Shown here: positions 25,732-33,113 of the stretch, piece after piece
Layout of the letters: each line of letters opens with the position of its first letter
Position numbering within the stretch: position 1 is the first letter of the stretch
NCBI RefSeq assembly: GCF_900465355.1
Contig: NZ_LS483254.1
Location: forward strand, 558,001-622,000
From: Candidatus Bipolaricaulis anaerobius
GTDB taxonomy: Bacteria; Bipolaricaulota; Bipolaricaulia; Bipolaricaulales; Bipolaricaulaceae
Length of the DNA stretch: 64,000 nt
Direction: 5' to 3'
Notes under the pieces: generated by a model
What the model was told of the DNA's origin: nothing
What the model saw: the letters and a program-made list of their open reading frames with translations, nothing else
Database searches by the model: none
Position numbers and translations under genes: made by a program

Positions 25732-26563
25732 CGTCCACCCGCTGGAAGAGCACCGCCGCGTACCCCACCACCTGGTCGAGGTGTCCCCCCACCTCGCCCG
25801 ACGTGCGGTAGTCGAGGAGCGCTGCCCCCAGCAGCCCCGCCTCCCGCGCCGCGACGAGGAGGAGGGCGATCGCCCCCACGCCGCAGATCGAGATCCGGTA
25901 GCGGAGCACCGCGTCGTAGAACCCGTCCACATCCAGGTTCAGGATCGGGACGAGGGCCCGGCGGTCCTTCTCCCGTGCCACCGGGTCCGGCTCGTAGTGG
26001 GTGAAGTCGCTCGACGCGATGAGGAGGAGCGGCCGGTGGGCGATGAGCCTTCCCAGTGCCGCGCCGGCTGCTTTGGACCTCGCCACGCTCAGGGGGTGGA
26101 CCACCACCGGGACGACGGGCAGTGCGGGGAACAGGTACCGGAGGAACGGGAGCTGGACCTCCACCGAGTGCTCATCGGTGAAAGGAACATCGTTCTGGTC
26201 AGCGCCGAGGGCCTCCGCAACCTCGCGGGAGAGGTGGGCAGGCACGGGCACCTCCCCGAGCGGGGTCTCCCAGGCCCCCGGTTCCGCGACCGTGATCGGC
26301 CCGCCGAGCCCGGTGTGGTTCGTGCCGAGGATGATCGCCGCCTCCGGCTGCCCGAGCCGCGCGAGCGCCCGGTATCCCGCTCCCGCCACCGCGCCCGAGT
26401 AACGGTACCCGGCGTGGGGGAGGATCGCCCCCACGGGATTCGTCAGCGCCTGGGTGGTCAAGGTCGAGGGGCCTCGCCCCACGGCGGCCTCGATCTCCTC
26501 GCGCAGCCGCCGCGGATCGGCGGGGTAGAACGTTCCAGCGGCACACGGCCCGCGCCGTCCCAT
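25721..26563 (-). CDS. MEMO-like protein (AmmeMemoRadiSam system protein B family)
   Basis: The 280-residue protein matches the MEMO1/dioxygenase-like family: PAAGTFYPADP-type start (CAAGTFYPADPRRLREEIE), VGAILPHAGYRYSGAVAGAGY, GTNHTGLG, FTDEHSVEVQLPFL and LIASSDFTHYE. The conserved His and Asp residues could bind a metal. In many genomes it goes with an AMMECR1 protein and a radical SAM enzyme, but neither is here. ATG 26563 sits exactly 6 nt after TACAAT, with TTGCGT 18 nt further up. It leads the yicC-gmk-acpS run. Confidence 0.9.
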   Translation of the reverse strand: MGRRGPCAAGTFYPADPRRLREEIEAAVGRGPSTLTTQALTNPVGAILPHAGYRYSGAVAGAGYRALARLGQPEAAIILGTNHTGLGGPITVAEPGAWETPLGEVPVPAHLSREVAEALGADQNDVPFTDEHSVEVQLPFLRYLFPALPVVPVVVHPLSVARSKAAGAALGRLIAHRPLLLIASSDFTHYEPDPVAREKDRRALVPILNLDVDGFYDAVLRYRISICGVGAIALLLVAAREAGLLGAALLDYRTSGEVGGHLDQVVGYAAVLFQRVDDVA

Positions 26564-26602
26564 CGGACCATTGTACCGAGGATCGAATCGGGAACGCAAC
26601 GG

Positions 26603-26631
26603 TTGCCCGTCGGGGGAGGGGGGGCTAGAAT
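26603..26631 (+). promoter_or_regulatory. promoter of tRNA-Gln
   Basis: TTGCCC (26603-26608), a 17-nt spacer and TAGAAT (26626-26631) lie 10 nt before the tRNA 5' end. Confidence 0.6.
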
Positions 26632-26641
26632 GCGCGGGCAC

Positions 26642-26715
26642 TGGGAGATCGGCTAACGGTAGGCCGACGGGCTCTGGACCCGTTAGTGGGGGTTCGAATC
26701 CCTCTCTCCCAGCCA
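26642..26715 (+). tRNA. tRNA-Gln (anticodon CUG)
   Basis: The acceptor TGGGAGA (26642-26648) pairs with TCTCCCA (26705-26711), then discriminator G and an encoded CCA. The anticodon stem ACGGG/CCCGT encloses CTCTGGA, so the anticodon is CTG. The weak first pair (U-A) is a known GlnRS identity feature, and glnS is present in the window. Confidence 0.96.
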
Positions 26716-26745
26716 GGGAGGCCCGTCACCGCGGAGCGCTGTCCC

Positions 26746-27570
26746 CTACGGCAGTTCCGTCCACCGTAGCCAGTCGGGATCGGTCCGGTTCGCAGTGGGG
26801 GTGCTGAGCTCGGCGGTCGCATGGCTCGCCGCCCCCAGCCGTAGGTCGTAGAAGAACCACTGACCCGAGAGGAACTCATCGCGGACCGCGGGAGGGAGGT
26901 ACCCCACCGGGAAGTACCCCGAGGTCTCCGGGTCTCCCGTCGTCTCGCAGAATACGTAGTACTTGCCGGCGTAGGTGTAGTAGCCGACTTCGTAGGGCGC
27001 GTTCTCGATGAACGAGGGGTGGACCTCCACGGCGGCCGCCGCATGGTGCGCGAGGAGGATCAAGTGGACCCCGTAGCCGAGCGGCCGCACCAGGGACGTG
27101 TAGAGGATCGCTGTGTCCTCGCAGTCCCCATGCCCCTCGACCAGGGTTTCGATGGGATACTTTGGCCATTCCGCCGGCTGATCCTTCGTGTAGGGGATGG
27201 CGGCCGTCACGAAGTCGAGCGTGAACTGGAGGGTTTGGTGGTAGAGTTGCCCGGCGGTGTAGCGCTCCCCCATCACCCGGGCCAACTCCGCAGCCAGAGC
27301 TTCGACATAGGCATCGTCGTTGGGATCAGTCACGTACCGATACCAATCGCAACTCTCATCGCTGCACCACGGCCGATGGGTCTGGCGACGGTAGAGCGCA
27401 TACAGGTCCGTGGGGATGCGGAACTCCCAGGTCCAGGACGTGCCATCCGACTCCCAGGCGAACGAGCGGACGTAGGCCTCGGGTTCGGCGTAGAAGCACC
27501 CGGAGACGGAGCACAGCGTCCCCGCCGCCACGAGCAGTGCCCATCCTCGCCGCCGGTTCACCCTCCGCAC
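26746..27570 (-). CDS. transglutaminase-like lipoprotein
   Basis: The predicted lipoprotein (~274 residues) has a lipobox SVSG-Cys25 after a basic start and hydrophobic core (WALLVAAGTLCSVSGC). The domain at ~130-240 resembles the transglutaminase-like Cys peptidase fold: VEGHGDCEDTAILYTSLVRPLGYGVHLI carries the candidate Cys, AAVEVHPSF the candidate His, and YYVFCETTG a downstream acidic site. Substrate is unknown. Start GTG 27570 lies 11 nt after the stop of the beta-helix/WD40 gene; GTG 27561 is an alternative. The longer frame upstream is a shadow. Confidence 0.78.
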   Translation of the reverse strand: MRRVNRRRGWALLVAAGTLCSVSGCFYAEPEAYVRSFAWESDGTSWTWEFRIPTDLYALYRRQTHRPWCSDESCDWYRYVTDPNDDAYVEALAAELARVMGERYTAGQLYHQTLQFTLDFVTAAIPYTKDQPAEWPKYPIETLVEGHGDCEDTAILYTSLVRPLGYGVHLILLAHHAAAAVEVHPSFIENAPYEVGYYTYAGKYYVFCETTGDPETSGYFPVGYLPPAVRDEFLSGQWFFYDLRLGAASHATAELSTPTANRTDPDWLRWTELP

Positions 27571-27581
27571 CGCGCTTCGCC

Positions 27582-29705
27582 CTACGGCTCGACCTGCCAC
27601 AACCGCACCACCTTGTCGGCTCCGCCCGAGGCGAGGGTGCGCCCATCGGCCGTGTAGGCCAGGGCATTGACCTGGGCCGTGTGCCCGGGGAGGGTATCCC
27701 GTTCCTTTCCCGTCGCCACATCCCACACGACGATTGTGCCGGTAGCGGAGGCGGTGGCGACCGATTTCCCGGCCGGGGCGAACGCCACGGCGCGCAGCTC
27801 GGGGCCGGCCGGGGCGAGCGTCCGGGCGAGCTTCCCCGTGGCCCCGTCCCACAGCAGGGCCTTCCCGTCCGCGCCCACGGACCCGAGGAGCTTCCCATCC
27901 GGCGAGAACGCGACGGAGCGCACCGCACCGCCGTGTTCGGTGAGGGTGTGCTTCAGCCGGCCGCTGCCCACTTCCCATACCCGCACCGTGCGGTCATCCG
28001 ACCCGGAGGCGAGGGCCTTCCCGTCCGGGGAGAACGCGACCGCCCGTACCGCGCCCGTGTGTCCGCTCAGGGTGCGCCACGCCCTCCCGGTGGAAACCGC
28101 CCACAGCCGGACCGTGGCATCCGATGACCCGGAGGCGAGGGTCTTCCCATCGGGGGAGAAGGCGACCGTCCACACCCCGCCCGTATGGCCGCGCAGGACG
28201 CGCACCTCCTTTCCGGTGGCGACGTCCCACAGGCGGACCGTGTTGTCGTTCGACCCGGAGGCGAGGGTCTTCCCATCGGGGGAGAAGGCGAGGGCGTACA
28301 CCCCGCCGGTGTGGCCGCGCAGGATGAGGGCCTCCTTCCCGGTCGTGGGGTCCACCACGCGGATCGTCCCGCTCGGCGCGCCGTGGGCGAGGCGGTTCCC
28401 CGCCACCGCCAGGCACAGGATCGGCTCCGACGAGGCGAGGCTCGGGACGAGGGTCAGCTCGGTCGTGATCCGGCTCGTGTTGCCCGCTCGATCCCTGAGC
28501 TCGATGACCACGGTCTTCGCTCCCGGCGCGGCCGACCCGCCGCTGCCCGCGAGGTCCCACGCCACGCTGGGCGCAAACGGCTGCCAGGGCCCCCACGTGC
28601 GGCCGTCGTTGGAGAGGCGCAGCGAGGCCACGCCGCTTCCGGGCTCGGTCCCCGCGAGGTCCGAGGCCTCGATCGTGAGCGTGACCTGGGGGGCGAACAC
28701 GTGCTGCGACCCGCTGTTCCCGGCGACCTCCCCGCTCGGGGGGGTGCGATCGGCGCGGAGGAGCGCCTCGGCGCAGGCCTTCTCGTTCCGGTTCCCCGCG
28801 TGGTCCTCCAGCCACACGTACACGACGTGCTCCCCCTCGGGAGGGGAGGCGACGAGGAACGGGTTCCCGACCGCGCGGGTCCCGTCCTCGGGGCCCTGCG
28901 GCGCGGATCCGATCGTGTACCAGGCCGCTGCGATCCCGGTCAGGTCCTCCGGGGGGGCCCAGGCGATGGAGATCTCCCCCGCGGTCCATTCCTCTGGGGA
29001 CACGGTCAGGCCCGTGGGGGCCGCCGGCGGATCGCGGTCGAGGGCCAATGCCGTTCCCCCGACCGTCCCGCGGGCGTTCCCGGAGAGGGAGGCGAGCGTC
29101 GCTTGGCCGGACACGGTCGCGTGGGCGTCGCCCCAGATACCGTAGCCACCGCTACCCTGGACCTCGTTGTCCCGCAGGTCGGCCAGGGAGGCGGCGATGT
29201 GGATCCCGTCCTTCCCCGCTCCGGAGACGGTGCAACCGGCGATGAGGGCTCGCGATCCGAGGGTGACGAGGATCCCGTGGTCCGCGGCGCCGGTGACGGC
29301 GGTGTCGCGGACGGTCACGGACGCGCTGCGGATGACGATCCCGCTCGGGCCCTCCACCGCGCAGTCGGAGATCAGGACGCCGGAGCTGTCCTCGAGGTGG
29401 ATCCCCCCGCTGTGGACGGTCAGGCCGTGGAGGGTGACCTGGCCCGTGCCGAGGACGTACACGTGGCCCTCGATGACGCTGGGTTCGTTCCCCGCGCTGC
29501 GGATGTCGAGCGGCTTCTTCAGCCACACATCGCCGGGGTAGGTTCCCGGCTGGACGAGGATCGTGTCGCCGGGCGCGGCGGCGGCGATCGCCTCCGCGAG
29601 GCTCGTATATGGGCACTCCGTGGGACAGACGATCCATGTCGTTCCCTGGGCCAGCCCTGCCCACAGAAGAAGGCCCACCACCACCCCTCCCGCCCTCGCC
29701 CTCAT
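27582..29705 (-). CDS. secreted multidomain protein: beta-helix, FN3/Ig-like, seven-bladed WD40
   Basis: The 707-residue protein starts with a signal peptide (1-21). Residues ~22-225 form a right-handed beta-helix of the NosD/pectin-lyase type (GDTILVQPGTYPG, GVLISDCAVEG, HGILVTLGSRALIAGCTVSG). FN3- and Ig-like segments follow (~226-425, DRDPPAAPTGLTVSPE, TPPSGEV...). Residues ~427-707 hold seven WD40 blades (GHTGGVYALAFSPDGKTLASGS and variants). WD40 propellers are usually cytoplasmic; here the signal peptide puts one outside. TATAAG and GAGGAGG precede the start. It is probably cotranscribed with the transglutaminase-like lipoprotein. Confidence 0.88.
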   Translation of the reverse strand: MRARAGGVVVGLLLWAGLAQGTTWIVCPTECPYTSLAEAIAAAAPGDTILVQPGTYPGDVWLKKPLDIRSAGNEPSVIEGHVYVLGTGQVTLHGLTVHSGGIHLEDSSGVLISDCAVEGPSGIVIRSASVTVRDTAVTGAADHGILVTLGSRALIAGCTVSGAGKDGIHIAASLADLRDNEVQGSGGYGIWGDAHATVSGQATLASLSGNARGTVGGTALALDRDPPAAPTGLTVSPEEWTAGEISIAWAPPEDLTGIAAAWYTIGSAPQGPEDGTRAVGNPFLVASPPEGEHVVYVWLEDHAGNRNEKACAEALLRADRTPPSGEVAGNSGSQHVFAPQVTLTIEASDLAGTEPGSGVASLRLSNDGRTWGPWQPFAPSVAWDLAGSGGSAAPGAKTVVIELRDRAGNTSRITTELTLVPSLASSEPILCLAVAGNRLAHGAPSGTIRVVDPTTGKEALILRGHTGGVYALAFSPDGKTLASGSNDNTVRLWDVATGKEVRVLRGHTGGVWTVAFSPDGKTLASGSSDATVRLWAVSTGRAWRTLSGHTGAVRAVAFSPDGKALASGSDDRTVRVWEVGSGRLKHTLTEHGGAVRSVAFSPDGKLLGSVGADGKALLWDGATGKLARTLAPAGPELRAVAFAPAGKSVATASATGTIVVWDVATGKERDTLPGHTAQVNALAYTADGRTLASGGADKVVRLWQVEP

Positions 29706-29772
29706 GCACCGCCTCCTCGGGGCTCCCGCCCCTGGGTAGCCGCCCGTCTTATAGCCGTGGCCGGGGACCGGG

Positions 29773-30429
29773 TCAAGGTGGATCGAGCCACGCCTGGAGG
29801 GCTACCTCGAGCGGGGCGAGGACGGCCTCCGCCTGAGCGCGCGCGGCGGTGGAAACCTCGGAGCGGGCGCGGGCGAGCTCGCGGCGGACCGGGGAGTCGT
29901 CGAGGGAGAGGGCGTTGGCGTCCACATTCGCCACGGCGGCCTCCGCCGCTGCTCGGGCGAGGTGGACCGCGGTCGCGAGGTCGCTCCGGGCGACCGGGGG
30001 GCAAAAGGGGGCCATCGCCGCGGCGAGGGTGAGGGCATCGGCGGCGAGCCGGGCCGTGGCCAGCGGGACCTCCGCCGCCCGGGCGAGGGCCTGATGGAGG
30101 GCGGCCGAGCGGTGGGCTTTCTCCTGGGGCGTGGAGCGGGGGAGGGTAAGGGCGCTCGTCACGCCGCGGTACGCGGCGATGTCGTCGGCGGCGAGGTCCA
30201 GGAACCGCTGCTCCTGCGCGCGGGCCTGCTCGCGGTGGGCCGTGAGGGACGCCACCAGCGCGGGATCCTTGGTCCGCCGGAGGGCAAGGGAGGCCACCAT
30301 GTGAAGGAGGGCGGCGGCTCCGGCGCCGGCGAGGGCGGCCACGGCCCCCCCGCCAGGGAGGGGGTCCTGGGACGCCACCGCGTCCAGGAACTGGCGAACG
30401 GTCCACTCCCCCATCGGGGCATCCGGCAC
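29773..30429 (-). CDS. cyclodeaminase/cyclohydrolase (FchA-type) family protein
   Basis: This ~218-residue helical protein matches the formiminotransferase-cyclodeaminase C-terminal family: TVRQFLDAVASQDPLPGGGAVAALAGAGAAALLHMVASLAL, then AADDIAAYRGV. Stand-alone members act as 5,10-methenyl-THF cyclohydrolase (FchA) or formimino-THF cyclodeaminase. The second role would suit the hut genes elsewhere in the window. GTG 30429 is chosen because GGGAGGG lies 8 nt upstream; ATG 30456 and 30414 are alternatives. A perfect 16-nt palindrome precedes it. Confidence 0.85.
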   Translation of the reverse strand: MPDAPMGEWTVRQFLDAVASQDPLPGGGAVAALAGAGAAALLHMVASLALRRTKDPALVASLTAHREQARAQEQRFLDLAADDIAAYRGVTSALTLPRSTPQEKAHRSAALHQALARAAEVPLATARLAADALTLAAAMAPFCPPVARSDLATAVHLARAAAEAAVANVDANALSLDDSPVRRELARARSEVSTAARAQAEAVLAPLEVALQAWLDPP

Positions 30430-30457
30430 CGCTTCTTCCCTCCCTCGGTTCGGCATC

Positions 30458-30473
30458 GCCCACGGACGTGGGC
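30458..30473. repeat. palindrome in the leader of the cyclodeaminase gene
   Basis: GCCCACGGACGTGGGC is a near-perfect inverted repeat (two 7-nt arms around GA) between a TAAGAT -10 (minus strand) and the start codon. It may be an operator or an RNA hairpin. Confidence 0.4.
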
Positions 30474-30539
30474 CTGCCTCCGAATCTTACCGTACCGGGC
30501 ACTGAGAGGCCCGAGCGGCGCGGCTCTCCGACCGAGCCG

Positions 30540-30568
30540 TGGACGGGACGGTGGGGGGCGGGTAGACT
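30540..30568 (+). promoter_or_regulatory. promoter of the PadR-transporter operon
   Basis: TGGACG (30540-30545), a 17-nt spacer and TAGACT (30563-30568). The operator palindrome begins 4 nt after the -10 and covers the expected start site. Confidence 0.5.
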
Positions 30569-30572
30569 GGTC

Positions 30573-30589
30573 TATTCCAAGTTGGAATA
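30573..30589. promoter_or_regulatory. PadR-type operator (17-bp perfect palindrome)
   Basis: TATTCCAA-G-TTGGAATA is a perfect inverted repeat in otherwise GC-rich sequence, placed over the predicted +1 and 16 nt before the PadR start codon. Dyads of this kind next to padR genes are normal autoregulatory sites. It probably represses the whole five-gene operon. Confidence 0.75.
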
Positions 30590-30604
30590 AGCGGGGGGAT
30601 GCGG

Positions 30605-31117
30605 ATGGAGGAGCTCGTCCTCGGGATGCTGAAGCTGGGCCCGGCCCACGGCTACGAGCTGCGGAGCCGGGTCCGCGAGGAGCTCGGGCCGGCGTGGCGT
30701 GTGGCCTCGAGCCAGCTCTACACCTGGCTCCGGCGGCTGGAGGAGGGTGGGTACGTTTCGAGCGCGCTTGCGGAACTGCCGGGAGGACCCCCGCGCCGGG
30801 TGTACTCCCTCACCCCGGCCGGGGAAGAGCGGTTCTGGCAGTGGCTCCTCAAAGGTTCGACCTCCCCCCGGCGGGCGCGCGGGTCGTACCTCATCCGGCT
30901 CTACTTCCTGATCCGGTTCGCCCCCCACCACCTCGCCACGTACGTGGCCGAGGAGCGGGCGGTCCTCGACAAGCGCCGGGCGCGGCTCCTCGCGCGGGAC
31001 ACGGGTGAAGACCCGTTTCGGGAGGCAGTGCGGCGGCTGCGGCTCTCTCAGGTGGAGGGCGGCCTGAGGTGGCTCGATGGCCTGGCGGATCTGGTTGCAG
31101 CAAAGGAGGAACCATGA
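30605..31117 (+). CDS. PadR-family transcriptional regulator
   Basis: The 170-residue repressor begins with the PadR winged helix (MEELVLGMLKLGPAHGYELRSRVREELG, SSQLYTWLRRLEEGGYV, RRVYSLTPAGEERF at the wing). A C-terminal helical domain (~85-170) would give dimerisation. ATG 30605 has GGGGGG at proper distance; ATG 30599 is the alternative. The operator palindrome overlaps its own promoter, and the stop overlaps the first transporter gene, so it probably controls uptake of the ligand it senses. Whether it senses a metal or an organic ligand cannot be seen. Confidence 0.92.
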   Translation: MEELVLGMLKLGPAHGYELRSRVREELGPAWRVASSQLYTWLRRLEEGGYVSSALAELPGGPPRRVYSLTPAGEERFWQWLLKGSTSPRRARGSYLIRLYFLIRFAPHHLATYVAEERAVLDKRRARLLARDTGEDPFREAVRRLRLSQVEGGLRWLDGLADLVAAKEEP

Positions 31118-32109
31118 AGGCATTCGGAGTCGGGTTCATGATCGTCGTCCTCGCGGTCGGGGGATGGGCACAGGGCCTCACCGTGGTGGACCAGGCCGGG
31201 CGTACGGTGGAGATCCCCGCCGTGCCCACGCGGGTGGCGAGCGCGTTCGCTGTGGCCACCGCGTACGTGTACTCGCTCGGAGCGGGCGACCTCGTCGTGG
31301 GGGCCCGCTACCTTGGGATCCCGGATTCCCCCATCGCCCGCGGGGTGATGGCGCGGATCGACCCGCAGTGGGAGGGGAAGGGGTTCCCCGGGGATGTCAC
31401 GGTGGAGACGATCGTGGCCTTGAAGGCGGACCTCGTCGTGGCGGGGGTGAGGCACCAGAAGCTCGCGGAGCTCCTCGGGGACGTGGGGATCCCGACCGTC
31501 CTCTACGCCGCGGAGACGTTCGATGCCGTGCGCGCGGCAACCGAGCTCACGGGGAAGATCCTCGGACGCGAAGAGGCCGCGGCGCGGCTCGTCGCCCTGT
31601 TCGATGAGGTGGTGGCCGAGGTGGCAAGCGCCGTCCCGGCCGACGAGGGGGGTCCGCGCGTCCTGTTCGTGGGCACCGAGCCCCTCCGCGTGGCGGCGGC
31701 GGGGATGTACCAGGCGCAGCAGATCGCCCTCGCCGGTGGCCGCACGGCGGCGGAGGACCTCGCGGGGACCTCGTGGCAGAACGTGAGCCCGGAGCAGTTC
31801 CTCCTCTGGAACCCCGATGTGATCGTCATCGCCTCGTACGGGACTGCTGTCCCCGCGGACTACCTCGGGGATCCCGTGTTCCAGGGGATCACCGCTGTCC
31901 AGACGGGTCGGGTGTACAAGATGCCCCAGCTCCTCTTCGCGTGGGACAACCCGATCCCGGAGTCGGTCCTCGGGATCGTGTGGCTCGCTGAGCTGCTGCA
32001 CCCGGGGACCCTTCCCCTGACGCTGGGCGAGTACGCCGCCCGTCTGTACCGCGACTTCTATGGGGTCGAGCTCACCGAAGAGGAGCTAGCGAGTATCATC
32101 GGGCCGTGA
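31114..32109 (+). CDS. ABC importer substrate-binding protein 1 (Fe-siderophore/cobalamin class)
   Basis: The 331-residue class III periplasmic binding protein has a signal peptide (MKAFGVGFMIVVLAVGGWAQG) without a lipobox Cys, so it is probably free in a periplasm. Typical features: TVVDQAGRTVEIPAVPTRV at the mature start, TVETIVALKADLVV, and LLWNPDVIVI in the second lobe, joined by a helix. The ligand cannot be assigned. The start overlaps padR (ATGA). Confidence 0.9.
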   Translation: MKAFGVGFMIVVLAVGGWAQGLTVVDQAGRTVEIPAVPTRVASAFAVATAYVYSLGAGDLVVGARYLGIPDSPIARGVMARIDPQWEGKGFPGDVTVETIVALKADLVVAGVRHQKLAELLGDVGIPTVLYAAETFDAVRAATELTGKILGREEAAARLVALFDEVVAEVASAVPADEGGPRVLFVGTEPLRVAAAGMYQAQQIALAGGRTAAEDLAGTSWQNVSPEQFLLWNPDVIVIASYGTAVPADYLGDPVFQGITAVQTGRVYKMPQLLFAWDNPIPESVLGIVWLAELLHPGTLPLTLGEYAARLYRDFYGVELTEEELASIIGP

Positions 32110-33113
32110 TCGCGTCGCTGATCCTGTTCCTGGGCCTCCTCTCGTTCCCTGCGGGAGGGCAGGGCATCGTGGTGGACCAAGCCGGCCGGGAGGTGGCCCT
32201 CCCCCCGGCGGTGGAACGGGTGGTGTGCCTCCACAGCGGGACGAGCTGGATCGTGTATGCGCTGGGTGGGGGGGAGGCCTTGGTGGGGGCGTACTACGCG
32301 AGCCTCCCCTCCCTCCCCCTCGCCCAGGAGGCGCTCGCCGGGCTCGACCCGGGTTACCGAGGGAAGGAGCTCCCTGTGCAGCCGACCGTGGAGGCGATCG
32401 TCGCCCTCCAGCCGGATGTCGTCCTCGCTAGCTCCGTCGTCCACGGGACGGGATTGGCGCCGCTTCTCGAGGAAGTGGGGATCCCCACCGTGCTCTACTA
32501 CCCGGAGACCCTGGGCGGGATCGAGGAGGCGATCCTCCTCACGGGGAGGGTCCTCGGCCGCATGGAGCGGGCCGAGGAGCTCGCCGCGCGGTTCAGGGAG
32601 ATCAGCGCCCGGGTCACGGCGGGGACCGCGGCGCGGGAGCCCCGCCCCCGCGTGTACTTCGCCGCCTACTACACCGTCCTGAACGTGTACGCCGGGGATG
32701 TGATCCAGAACGTCCTCATCGAGCTCGCGGGCGGGATTCCAGTTGGGCGCGCCCTTTCCCCCCGGCCGGGGCTCTTCTGGCAGCGGGTGGATGCGGAGAG
32801 GCTCCTTTTGTGGGACCCGGAGGTGGTCCTCGTCCCCGTCTACAACCAGGCCGACCTCGTGGCCCTCGCGTCCGACCCGATCTGGCAGGGGGTGACCGCG
32901 GTCCGGACGGGTCGGGTGTACCGGTTCCCCGAGTTCTTCGCGTCGTGGGACATCCCGGGGCCGGAGGTCGTCCTGGGGCTCCTATGGCTCGCGGAGACCC
33001 TTCACCCCGGGTCCACCGGGCTCGACCTGGTGACGGAGGTGATCCGGTTCTACGGGGACTTCTACGGGTGCCATCTCACCCCGGATGCGGTAGCGGCCCT
33101 GTTCGGCCGATGA
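32106..33113 (+). CDS. ABC importer substrate-binding protein 2
   Basis: The 335-residue paralogue of the preceding gene has a signal peptide (IASLILFLGLLSFPAGGQG), VVDQAGREVALPPAVERVV, TVEAIVALQPDVVL, LLWDPEVVLV and a similar C-terminus (FYGDFYGCHLTPDAVAALFG). The repeated VDQAGR start and common ending show a tandem duplication followed by divergence, so the importer may accept two related ligands. It starts at GTG overlapping the previous stop (GTGA). Confidence 0.9.
   Translation: MIASLILFLGLLSFPAGGQGIVVDQAGREVALPPAVERVVCLHSGTSWIVYALGGGEALVGAYYASLPSLPLAQEALAGLDPGYRGKELPVQPTVEAIVALQPDVVLASSVVHGTGLAPLLEEVGIPTVLYYPETLGGIEEAILLTGRVLGRMERAEELAARFREISARVTAGTAAREPRPRVYFAAYYTVLNVYAGDVIQNVLIELAGGIPVGRALSPRPGLFWQRVDAERLLLWDPEVVLVPVYNQADLVALASDPIWQGVTAVRTGRVYRFPEFFASWDIPGPEVVLGLLWLAETLHPGSTGLDLVTEVIRFYGDFYGCHLTPDAVAALFGR

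Noticed and set aside
27582-28400. Regularly spaced near-repeats that could suggest a CRISPR array
   Set aside because: The ~126-nt periodicity is the coding pattern of WD40 blades (GHTGGV..FSPDGK..). There are no short identical repeats with unique spacers.
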